Source: Shewanella marinintestina (lineage in GTDB: Bacteria > Pseudomonadota > Gammaproteobacteria > Enterobacterales > Shewanellaceae). From it: a DNA stretch of 64,000 nucleotides. Positions 7,765 through 15,750 of this stretch are shown one piece after another. The translations under genes were made by a program, and so were the position numbers. Each line of letters starts with the position of its first letter. Position 1 is the stretch's first letter. The stretch is taken from assembly GCF_023283845.1 (NCBI RefSeq), contig NZ_JAKILC010000006.1, positions 124,001 through 188,000 on the forward strand, written 5' to 3'. Under the pieces are notes generated by a model, which worked only from the letters and a program-made list of their open reading frames with translations, was not told where the DNA came from and made no database searches.

Positions 7765-9138
7765 TTAGTTAATTAACTCAAGTAATTCATGAATTGTCTT
7801 TATGGGAATAATCTTAGCGCCCGCACCTTCCATCGATTTATGGTAGTTGCGAAAAGGAATAAAGATTTCAGTAAAGCCATGCTGTACCGCTTCTTTTACC
7901 CTAGGTACGCCACTGTCAATTGGGCGTACGTCGCCATTAAGACTAAGCTCTCCCATAATGCAGGTAGTTCTTGGCACGACAAAATCATTTAAACTACTCA
8001 GTAATGCCGTCACTAATGCTAAATCGATACAAGTCTCAGACTCATCAATTTTAAGGCCGCCAACCAAATTAAAGTAAGTATCGTGAAATATCTTAGTCTT
8101 AGTATGCTTGCGTAAAATACCTGTTAGCATCTTAATTCGGTTCATATTCAAACCAACACATACACGTTGAGGGAACTCAGCTTCAGTTTCTGTGGTTAAA
8201 CATTGAATTTCGAGTAATAGATTTCGGTTTCCCTTACGAATACAAGTGATCGCCGCCCCCGGAGATTCTGTGCTTGAGCCCGATAGAAATATCTCACTCG
8301 GATTATCGACACTGATCATACCGCGCTCTGTCATTTTAAAAATGCCCACGGTATCGACATCACCAAAACGGTTTTTGTTCGCTCTGAGGGTACGAACTTG
8401 ACCATCATTACATTCAATATGTGTCAAACAATCTACTATGTGAATTAAGGTTTGCGGTCCTGCAGTTTCGTTATTCTTATTCACGTGAGCAACTAAAAAC
8501 ATAGTCACATTATTTTGTTTACAATACTGAGTTAATGCTTGGGCACTGCCCTTAACCTGCGACGGAGATCCTGGGCTACCATTAGCTAAATCGGTAACTA
8601 CTGCCTGAATAGAATCAATAACCGCAAACTTGATCTTCTTATCTTCAAGCTCTGCAATAATCGCTTCGACACTGGTTTCGGCCATTAAGTACAAATTGTC
8701 TTCATTACAATCGAGCTTTAACCGGTTAACTCGGTTTTTAAACTGAGATAATGACTCTTCTGCTGTGCAGTAAAGCGATGGCATCAACTGCGACATACGC
8801 GATACGAGATCCGATAAAATCGTAGTTTTACCTGCTCCAGGATCGCCTGAAATAATATTAACGGAACCTGTTGTTAAGCCTCCACAAAGCACCCGGTCCA
8901 ACTCGCCGATCCCAGTAAGCATTTTCTGCGCTTCAAACTCTTCAATTTCATTAAGCTTTTTTGAGCCGCCACCAACAGAACCAGCGTAGCCAGAAACGGC
9001 TGCTCGCGCTGGTTTTGCAGCCGAAATTTTAAGTTCGCTAATGGTGTTCCACTCCTGACAAGCACTACATTGCCCCTGCCAACGTGGAAAGTCCTGCCCA
9101 CACTCATTACATACATAAGCTGTTTTAATCTTTGCCAT
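7765..9138 (-). CDS. radA: DNA repair protein RadA (Sms)
   Basis: 457 residues, the standard length. In order: an N-terminal C4 zinc finger (CxxC...CxxC in the first 30 residues), a RecA-like ATPase with Walker A GDPGAGKT near residue 100, the RadA-specific KNRFG motif near residue 255, and a C-terminal Lon-protease-like domain whose catalytic serine is replaced, as usual. RadA is a branch-migrating helicase-like protein acting in recombination and repair. It faces the PilZ gene at 7337 and is divergent from the large PilZ gene at 9277. The radA-PilZ-serB neighbourhood is conserved in Vibrio and Shewanella, which supports the call. Confidence 0.97.
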   Translation of the reverse strand: MAKIKTAYVCNECGQDFPRWQGQCSACQEWNTISELKISAAKPARAAVSGYAGSVGGGSKKLNEIEEFEAQKMLTGIGELDRVLCGGLTTGSVNIISGDPGAGKTTILSDLVSRMSQLMPSLYCTAEESLSQFKNRVNRLKLDCNEDNLYLMAETSVEAIIAELEDKKIKFAVIDSIQAVVTDLANGSPGSPSQVKGSAQALTQYCKQNNVTMFLVAHVNKNNETAGPQTLIHIVDCLTHIECNDGQVRTLRANKNRFGDVDTVGIFKMTERGMISVDNPSEIFLSGSSTESPGAAITCIRKGNRNLLLEIQCLTTETEAEFPQRVCVGLNMNRIKMLTGILRKHTKTKIFHDTYFNLVGGLKIDESETCIDLALVTALLSSLNDFVVPRTTCIMGELSLNGDVRPIDSGVPRVKEAVQHGFTEIFIPFRNYHKSMEGAGAKIIPIKTIHELLELIN

Positions 9139-9276
9139 AGCCCTGTCTAAATCACATAAAATCGGTAAAGTAATGCCAATATTGGCCGATACTAATTAAA
9201 GTTGGGATAGTCCCCTTAAAAGTTGCCTATGAGCCTATCAGCCATTGGCGTTTTTAGCATCCAAAAGAAGTGATTA

Positions 9277-11700
9277 ATGACCTTAGATCTGCATAAAGCC
9301 CTAGTTGAACAGTTAAAACCGCTATTAATGGAGCCTGATTTTCAGGAACTATTTGAGCAGCTTACTTCTACAGAGACTAGCTCTACTCGCTTTTTGCTAA
9401 AAATGGAACTTAACCGCCTTGCTTCAATCTGTACCCGTAATATTGATTTACGCAATAAGACTGAACTTGAATGCGAGGAATTTGCCTTCGCTCAGCAACG
9501 TCACTATTTAGATGCCCCTGCTAAAGAAAGCTTTTTAGAAGCTATTGCCCTATACCGGGACGAATATACACTAGGTGTTTATGAGCAAGTTATTGCTAGC
9601 CATAAGCAACGCATTTTGAAGCTACGTAAAGCCAAGCAATTAAATATTGAAGCGAATATCTCGCCTTTTGTTGCCGATGGCGTTGTTTTAGGTAGTTATT
9701 TTGCGCGTAGTGAAGAGCGTATGAATTACAGTATGCGTATTAACGTCTCTCAAGCAGAGCAATCGTTAAATGGAATTACCGTCGACCTATCCGTTGGCGG
9801 CGCACGCATTCGCCTTCCGGCAAAGCATAGCCTAAAAACTTATCAACCTATTAGAGTTAAATTGCTGGAACTCAGTGATGAATATTATCATCACGATCTG
9901 CAACATGGTGTGGACTATCAAATCGTTGATGTCGAACAGAACAGAGAATATAGCTGGCTAAGACTCAAGCGCATATCGGGTTCAGAAGCTTTGAGCGAGA
10001 TGCTCAAAAAGTTGATTATTGGCCATAAGTATCGTTATAAGGTCGACGTCAATGATGTGCTAACTAGCAGTAAAGGCCTTGGTTTTGAACGCTACTATCT
10101 GCCAAATCTGCCACATCTTCCTTTGTTTATTCAACAAAAGGTTGATAGTGAAACGACAACATATCAGCTGAGTCATGCTTTACTAAGCCGAGAAAACCAA
10201 AACATAAGTCAATATTTTAAAGATGAAGATGACATTAGCCAGCTAACTGCATTTCTATCGCCAACAAGACTTAAACATATTATTGAATCTGATGACGCAA
10301 GTGAGCATTGTCAGTTTTTCAGTTTTATTTTTAGTGCTCAAGGGGCTAAATATTACTATTCTGCGAGCTTAGCAGAGCTAAATAATAGCCGATTTTTGGC
10401 TCTGTTCTTAAGTTTTGCAGCAACTAAACCAAGCTTTAAGATGTTTAGGGTAACTAAGCAAACTATCGATCACCTACAGTCGTATAAAGCCTGCATCTTA
10501 CCCGGAGACCAAGGTAATTATTCACCAAAAATTGAAGCTCAATTAGGCGCTTTTAGTCATGTACTACAAATTATTGATGTGACCAATCCAGATGCTGCAG
10601 AGCAATATCAAGAGTGGGATAAAATTCTAAAAGCTGATGATAACCCACCCAGCGTGAATGAGTTGAAAATCTTTGGTCAACAGAAAGTTAGCCAACATTT
10701 ATTGAAGTTCATCTCATTGCAATTTAGTGAGCGACGCAATGAATCACGGTTTGCTTTTAAAACCGCAGTGCAGCTAAACCAAGGTAGCTTGAGCGCAATT
10801 GCCAGTACTGATGATATTTCGAGTCGTGGTATGAAGCTAACGCTCACAAGTCAGGCCGACTTTAATAGTGCGGAGCCGATTGCCATCAGCTTTCCAAAGC
10901 TACAAACACTTGCAGGAAAAGTATCATTACAGCAATTGCCTTACCGCTTACTACGAACTCGAAAAAATGGGGTCACTTTACATCTATCTGCAATAGTTGA
11001 GCACACTCCTCATGCAGGGGTTGAGTTTTTGAACCGACTCATTAGGCATAACCGTGAAAAACTAGAGCAGTTAACAGATAACAATCAGGACGGTAAAGAG
11101 CTCGCTGATGGCATGAAAAATATTGCGATGCGAAAACTTGCATCTTTACCATATTTTGTTGAACGAACAGAAAAGTCGGCACGGCTTTCAACATTAGGTA
11201 TCGGTACTGAAAATAATGATATCGCAAACCTTTTTGCATCAAAAACTGACAACACACTCAGATATGATTTAAGTCCTTTGCTGCATGACGACAAATTAAA
11301 ACGAGACTTTATTACTCCTATTAGAGCCGCAAAGCCACAATATGGCTTAACTCATTTTGAAGTTTTTGTGCAGTTGTCTCGTCTGTCACAAGGGAAAATC
11401 AAAGTACACTGTATTAGTGATATTGATTTGCCAGATAAAAAACAGCAAATTAATTTCATCAAACGCAGCCAAGAACTCGGTGAGTTTATCGCGCTACGAG
11501 TCTATCGAGGCGCAGCAGGTAAACCCGATCTCAATTACATACGTCGTGAACGAGAGTACTTAAGTGTCTATGCTTCACATCGAGCCAAGAAGCTCGAAGA
11601 GCAGCTATGGAATATTATTGGCGTTGGTGAGTTTTTAGATATTACTAGCGAAGTTATCATGCGTTATCCTGAACTTGGCTCTCAACAACGTCTAAAATAA
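9277..11700 (+). CDS. large two-PilZ-domain protein, predicted cyclic-di-GMP effector
   Basis: 807 residues. An N-terminal helical region of about 140 residues is followed by a first PilZ-like domain (DLSVGG near residue 170, with a degenerate arginine motif RMNYSMR near 148). After a long middle region comes a second PilZ domain with intact motifs: RRNESR near 486 and DISSRG near 513. About 200 residues of unknown fold follow. No membrane segment or signal peptide. The gene next to radA in Vibrio cholerae encodes a comparable PilZ protein (PlzC, as I recall). PilZ domains bind cyclic-di-GMP; only the second domain here looks competent. ATG 9277 has an AAGAAG site upstream. Confidence 0.85.
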   Translation: MTLDLHKALVEQLKPLLMEPDFQELFEQLTSTETSSTRFLLKMELNRLASICTRNIDLRNKTELECEEFAFAQQRHYLDAPAKESFLEAIALYRDEYTLGVYEQVIASHKQRILKLRKAKQLNIEANISPFVADGVVLGSYFARSEERMNYSMRINVSQAEQSLNGITVDLSVGGARIRLPAKHSLKTYQPIRVKLLELSDEYYHHDLQHGVDYQIVDVEQNREYSWLRLKRISGSEALSEMLKKLIIGHKYRYKVDVNDVLTSSKGLGFERYYLPNLPHLPLFIQQKVDSETTTYQLSHALLSRENQNISQYFKDEDDISQLTAFLSPTRLKHIIESDDASEHCQFFSFIFSAQGAKYYYSASLAELNNSRFLALFLSFAATKPSFKMFRVTKQTIDHLQSYKACILPGDQGNYSPKIEAQLGAFSHVLQIIDVTNPDAAEQYQEWDKILKADDNPPSVNELKIFGQQKVSQHLLKFISLQFSERRNESRFAFKTAVQLNQGSLSAIASTDDISSRGMKLTLTSQADFNSAEPIAISFPKLQTLAGKVSLQQLPYRLLRTRKNGVTLHLSAIVEHTPHAGVEFLNRLIRHNREKLEQLTDNNQDGKELADGMKNIAMRKLASLPYFVERTEKSARLSTLGIGTENNDIANLFASKTDNTLRYDLSPLLHDDKLKRDFITPIRAAKPQYGLTHFEVFVQLSRLSQGKIKVHCISDIDLPDKKQQINFIKRSQELGEFIALRVYRGAAGKPDLNYIRREREYLSVYASHRAKKLEEQLWNIIGVGEFLDITSEVIMRYPELGSQQRLK

Positions 11701-11720
11701 AACAACTCTTAATTTCTATA

Positions 11721-11751
11721 AAACCGAGTAGGCAAACAACTAACTCGGTTT
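11721..11751. terminator. hairpin shared by the convergent PilZ and DUF2127 genes
   Basis: AAACCGAGT (11721-11729) and ACTCGGTTT (11743-11751) form a 9-bp stem with A/T runs outside. It overlaps the last codons of the DUF2127 gene. Confidence 0.5.
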
Positions 11752-12192
11752 ATGCTTAATCACTCGATACATATACCCTACAACCACGATATTAGTTACC
11801 AAGACCGCAAACGTTAATAAACCGGGCTTAGTAAAGAGCCCATAGATCTCAAATGGTAAGTAAATTGCGCCGCTTAATAATGCAAACCATTCGGTCCAAA
11901 GTAGGCTGCGCCAAAGGCCATATGCCTCGATAAAACGCACTGCGGCATAGAGTGCAGCTCCAGCCATGACTAAACTAAGATTGCTTGCACTGATTTTACC
12001 CGCTTCTGTAACCACTTCCTGTAACAGATGATTAGCTGGGTTTAAATGGGAGTGACTAATTAACGCCTCGACACACTGCTGCAAATTCTCGCCTGCTAGC
12101 TTATGTAAGCCAAAAATGACCATTACCGATAACAAGCCTTTTGTCGCCTCAAGTAAAGCAACTGCTTTTAGGCCTCTATTAACTACCAACAT
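11740..12192 (-). CDS. DUF2127 family membrane protein
   Basis: 150 residues with about four hydrophobic helices. The opening RGLKAVALLEATKGLL and the RFIEAYGLWR...W.EW stretch in the middle are typical of DUF2127. No function is established for the family. It is convergent with the large PilZ gene and its 3' end overlaps the shared hairpin. The start is the ATG at 12192. No operon partner. Confidence 0.8.
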   Translation of the reverse strand: MLVVNRGLKAVALLEATKGLLSVMVIFGLHKLAGENLQQCVEALISHSHLNPANHLLQEVVTEAGKISASNLSLVMAGAALYAAVRFIEAYGLWRSLLWTEWFALLSGAIYLPFEIYGLFTKPGLLTFAVLVTNIVVVGYMYRVIKHKPS

Positions 12193-12874
12193 AATTACTT
12201 TTCTCTATACCAATGCAACTCAATGCCAAAGCATCTGGCTGGCAAATGCTCTCGCTTATAATTACGAGCCTTACAGGCCGCTATTTTATGCCAATATCAC
12301 CAGCTTAGTGCAACATTAACCTAGTTTAATGTTGTTATTACTGCATACCTCAATAGTAGAAACTAAAAAAACTCCAATTTACAGAATTATTATTTGCCCT
12401 ACAAAACCATTATGCTAGTTAAAACAACTATTTGGTGTAAGCCGTTCTGTGGCAATCATTTTGCTTAAACAACCAATATAGTTAGCATAGCAATACATGC
12501 GAGTGGATTTAAAATGCCTCCCTATACTGCTGCCACAACAGCTAACAATGTAACCCAAGCTTTTATCCATACGTTGACCATATTGACAGATTAGAAAGGT
12601 TTGGCTTGCAACTGCCATTGATGGATAAATAAGCATTAATGAATTTCTGATTAACTGAAGATGTATTTTTATTAATGAAGATGAATAGTTAATTAGCATC
12701 GTTTAATCCTGAGGTATAGTGCGAACTCAGGCGGTTTGCGCATAGAAAATGATGAAGGTTTGACAACGATCTAACATTCAACACACCAATAGCAAATCCC
12801 TTTAGTTACCCACTCAAACTATTGTATTATTTAATAATAGCTTTGAGCATCAGGCCCACTTAGGAACACCGGCA
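12193..12874. other. 682-base AT-rich region without a convincing gene
   Basis: Divergent promoters for the DUF2127 gene and dedA must lie here. A 94-codon frame on the minus strand (12415-12699) has no recognisable ribosome-binding site, is rich in Cys/Tyr/Ser and matches nothing I know; it could be chance or a relic. A 6-base inverted repeat CCTGAG/CTCAGG lies near 12708-12731. I see nothing else. Confidence 0.5.
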
Positions 12875-13606
12875 ATGCTAGATTCATTTGTCTCAGTCAT
12901 TACAGCTCTTTGGCAGCAAGATTTCGCTTTATTGCAAAGTCCTGGCAGCGCAACCATGATATACGTTTGCGTATTCACCTTAATTTGGCTTGAAAGCGCA
13001 TTTCTTCCAGCAGCCCCTATGCCCTGTGATAGTGTCGTCATCTTATCAGGTAGTTTAGCCGCTGCCGGGATCATCAGTTTTCCTTTGGTATTTGCAGCAC
13101 TCGTCATTGCTGGCGCGACTGGAAGTTGGCTCGCCTTTATACAAGGCCAATGGCTGCACAAATTACCTAAGATCCAACGCTGGATTGATGCCGTACCGGA
13201 AAACCGTATGAAGACGGTTGATAACTTATTAAATAAACACGGTTTATTAGCTCTATTTACCGCACGTTTTATACCGGTTGTACGCCCTTTGTTACCGTTA
13301 ATGATGGGGCTACACATTAAGAAAGTATCTAATTTTCATTATTTTGCATGGTTAAGTGCCTTTATTTGGTGTGCATTATTACTGGGCTTTGGCTATGCAC
13401 TGTCTTATCTACCTGAAGGTATTGCTCGAGTTGTAACTATGGTGCTAATCATTGCGCCATTTATCACACTTGGTATTGCCATAGTCAGCTTGCTTAGCCG
13501 TTTTATCATAAAGAAAAGACGCGCTAGAAAGCCGATTGTCAGTGAAATAATTCAAGAGGCGGTGTTACCGAAAGCGCAGCCAGTATTGAAAAAAACCATC
13601 AAGTAA
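12875..13606 (+). CDS. DedA family inner-membrane protein
   Basis: 243 residues. DedA hallmarks: an acidic residue and conserved E-S-x-x-P in the first helix (WLESAFLPAAPMPCDSV), G-A-x-x-G-x-W in the second, and F-x-x-R-F-I-P-V-V-R-P near residue 130, followed by hydrophobic helices and a basic tail. DedA proteins are membrane-reentrant proteins needed for proton homeostasis and envelope integrity, and some move lipid carriers such as undecaprenyl phosphate; which role applies here is open. The ATG has AGGA about ten bases upstream. Monocistronic, with a clean terminator. Confidence 0.9.
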   Translation: MLDSFVSVITALWQQDFALLQSPGSATMIYVCVFTLIWLESAFLPAAPMPCDSVVILSGSLAAAGIISFPLVFAALVIAGATGSWLAFIQGQWLHKLPKIQRWIDAVPENRMKTVDNLLNKHGLLALFTARFIPVVRPLLPLMMGLHIKKVSNFHYFAWLSAFIWCALLLGFGYALSYLPEGIARVVTMVLIIAPFITLGIAIVSLLSRFIIKKRRARKPIVSEIIQEAVLPKAQPVLKKTIK

Positions 13607-13630
13607 TCACCCAGAATAGCCGAGTAATTT

Positions 13631-13655
13631 AAGCCACCCAAGCGGTGGCTTTTTA
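13631..13655 (+). terminator. terminator of the dedA-family gene
   Basis: AAGCCACC-CAAGC-GGTGGCTT followed by T residues, 25 bases after the stop. Confidence 0.9.
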
Positions 13656-13762
13656 TATGTCCTTTCCAAGATAAAACCTTAAACTGTCCATCCCCCCTAC
13701 TCACTAAACTCGTATCAATACACGCCACCAACATAAATAAATCTATGTATAACGCTGATATT

Positions 13763-13828
13763 TAAGTGCTTATATAAAGTACTAATTAGAGATAAGTACT
13801 TATGCAAAATATTATCTTTAAGTACTTA
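13763..13828. repeat. cluster of TAAGTACTTA-type palindromes
   Basis: Two perfect copies of the 10-base palindrome TAAGTACTTA (13793-13802, 13819-13828), a one-mismatch copy TAAGTGCTTA (13763-13772) and a degenerate copy TAAAGTACTAA (13775-13785), all within 66 bases and flanked by AT-rich DNA. Neither neighbour is promoted from here as far as I can see, so the role is unknown. Confidence 0.6.
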
Positions 13829-14149
13829 TTTCAGCAGCTAGACTAATTTGGTTAACTACAGCACTACTTCAGATGCGAGACAAGTCTCAGCACTAAAGGC
13901 ATATTGCTGTATTCATGAATGATTTAGCCAATAAGTAGCGACCAAAAAGCTCTCAACTACCTGATTGGCTTTAGAGAGTAAAACAACAAACGTTTAGGCT
14001 TCTAACTTCGCGTTAGCGCGCAGTTATACCAGCACAGTTAAAACGCCATCCTAACAAGCACACATAAACTCTTAAGCACCTGTTTAATAAACAATAAATC
14101 CAAAGTAATCGTAATAACCTGTACTCAAACTGCTATCGCGAATAAATCC

Positions 14150-14183
14150 CAAAAAAAAGCCCAAACATTTGTTTGGACTTTCT
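14150..14183 (-). terminator. terminator of the phsABC operon
   Basis: Minus strand: AGTCCAAAC-AAAT-GTTTGGGCT followed by eight T residues, about 40 bases after the phsC stop. Confidence 0.9.
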
Positions 14184-14221
14184 TACACATTAATTACAAT
14201 AGTAATTTAAAGGTTTTTGAC

Positions 14222-15169
14222 TTAACTAATATAGCTTTGACCTGCGTAAACAACAAAGTGTCTCAATGCAAGTACACCAAGAATAGTGCTACAAGATACC
14301 GTGATTAAGAAGCCTTTGGTGTGGCGCCATGCCTTAGGTGCTACCGTACTGGCAAGCACTGGCACTACAAGCCCTAAACCGACCACGCCTAACCAGAACA
14401 CACTGGCCCAAGTACCTGTCGTAATTGCCGCTGTCGCTGCCTGAGCTGCTGGGCCCGAAAAGTTAAGACCTACAAACAGTAGTACCAAACAAAGTGCTTC
14501 GTTAAAGGCCACTGGGTACTCAATACGATGAACCTGTTCAATACAGTCAGACTCTTTCTTACTAAAGAACAAAGTCGCCACTAAGATATTACCCGCTGAG
14601 CCAACAGATAGCGCTGACGCTAAGAACAATGCAGGCAGTACAGCCGTGTTCAAGATTGGGTAACTGATCATTGCCGATAATAAGAAGCCTGTATATACAC
14701 CGACACCAAGACCCAGAGCGAAAATAAGTTTATTAAGACTATTTTCCACCTGACGACACACTTTTAGTGTCCCCTCAAGCCAAGGTGCATATTGCAGAAC
14801 TAGCTTTTCAAACACTAGCGCGGCAAACACAAACACCAGTGGAATATAAATGAGTAGAGCAATTACTCCCCAGGCCATCACAGAGGTTAGATTGTAATTT
14901 AGCAGGATATGATAAAACTCAAATGGCTTAGTCAAATCCAGCACTAGCAACGCCATACCCAAACAAATTGCGACCGGGCCAATAACCGCTGCCGCTTTAA
15001 TCACTGGTAAACCTTCAGTAGGTTGACCTCGGCTTTGCTTGTACCATTTCAGCCCTATAGCCACCAGCATAGAGCCTGCAGATAGACCCGCCATAAATAA
15101 GTACACTGCGATGATCCAGTTCCACACTACCGGATCGTATTGTTCCATTGAGCCCCAGATATTGTTCAT
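14222..15169 (-). CDS. phsC: thiosulfate/polysulfide reductase membrane subunit (NrfD/PsrC family)
   Basis: 315 residues with eight or nine hydrophobic segments, of the NrfD/PsrC family. The N-terminus (WNWIIAVYLFMAGLSAGSML) is the classic first helix. The subunit anchors the complex, takes electrons from quinol and passes them to the iron-sulfur subunit. The gene overlaps phsB by four bases (ATGA-type junction), so translation is coupled. It is the last gene of a three-gene operon with the catalytic subunit first. The substrate (thiosulfate or polysulfide) is inferred from the operon and the adjacent ThsS/ThsR pair, not from this subunit. Confidence 0.9.
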   Translation of the reverse strand: MNNIWGSMEQYDPVVWNWIIAVYLFMAGLSAGSMLVAIGLKWYKQSRGQPTEGLPVIKAAAVIGPVAICLGMALLVLDLTKPFEFYHILLNYNLTSVMAWGVIALLIYIPLVFVFAALVFEKLVLQYAPWLEGTLKVCRQVENSLNKLIFALGLGVGVYTGFLLSAMISYPILNTAVLPALFLASALSVGSAGNILVATLFFSKKESDCIEQVHRIEYPVAFNEALCLVLLFVGLNFSGPAAQAATAAITTGTWASVFWLGVVGLGLVVPVLASTVAPKAWRHTKGFLITVSCSTILGVLALRHFVVYAGQSYIS

Positions 15170-15738
15170 GCTGTGATCCCTCCTTTACGGCTAGGAATGC
15201 GATAAACACGTGGCTCAGTGCCAAGGTTTACCTTTTGTTGGTAATGATTCTTGGTGTCTAGCACTTTACGCACTTCAGAGTTCATATCGTTAGCGTCACC
15301 GAATACCAAAGCTTGAGTTGGACATACAGTGACACACGCTGGCTCTTCACCTCGTGCTAAGCGGCTTTCTTTACAGAAGTCACACTTATCTGGCACCCGC
15401 GTTTCAGGGTTAATAAATCGCACTTTGTAAGGACAAGCTGCGACACAATAAAGGCAACCGACGCACTTTTTTTCGTTAATCGATACTATGCCATCATCAT
15501 TAACGTAAGCTGCGCCAGTTGGACATACCTTAACGCAAGGTGCATTTTCACATTGCTCACATGAAACGCGGTTGTACTTAAAATGTAGGTGTGGGAAGTT
15601 ACCGTAAGGGCCTTCAATTCTCACCTGAATACGAGTCACAGACTCTGGTACATTGTTTTCACTGCGGCAAGCAACATTACAAGCCTGACAGCCAATGCAT
15701 TTGTTTTCATCGTGTACGAGAACATAACGCTTAGTCAT
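15166..15738 (-). CDS. phsB: thiosulfate/polysulfide reductase iron-sulfur subunit
   Basis: 190 residues with four ferredoxin-type cysteine groups: CIGCQACNVAC near residue 14, CEQCENAPCVKVCP near 58, CVGCLYCVAACP near 91, and CDFC with CVTVCP near 118-140. This predicts four [4Fe-4S] clusters that carry electrons from PhsC to the molybdenum subunit. There is no signal peptide; such subunits are exported with the Tat-targeted partner. Start ATG at 15738 is preceded by a GGAG-like site. It sits 12 bases after phsA and overlaps phsC by four bases. Confidence 0.93.
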   Translation of the reverse strand: MTKRYVLVHDENKCIGCQACNVACRSENNVPESVTRIQVRIEGPYGNFPHLHFKYNRVSCEQCENAPCVKVCPTGAAYVNDDGIVSINEKKCVGCLYCVAACPYKVRFINPETRVPDKCDFCKESRLARGEEPACVTVCPTQALVFGDANDMNSEVRKVLDTKNHYQQKVNLGTEPRVYRIPSRKGGITA

Positions 15739-15750
15739 AATTAACTCCGA

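Larger units (their letters stand above)
13656..14221. other. convergent intergenic region between the dedA-family gene and phsC
   Basis: About 560 bases with no credible gene. It contains the palindrome cluster at 13763-13828 and the phs terminator at 14150-14183, both listed separately. Confidence 0.5.

Noticed and set aside
12415..12699. 94-codon frame on the minus strand upstream of dedA
   Set aside because: No ribosome-binding site, unusual composition with many Cys/Tyr/Ser and no recognisable domain; it may be a relic but cannot be supported as a gene.
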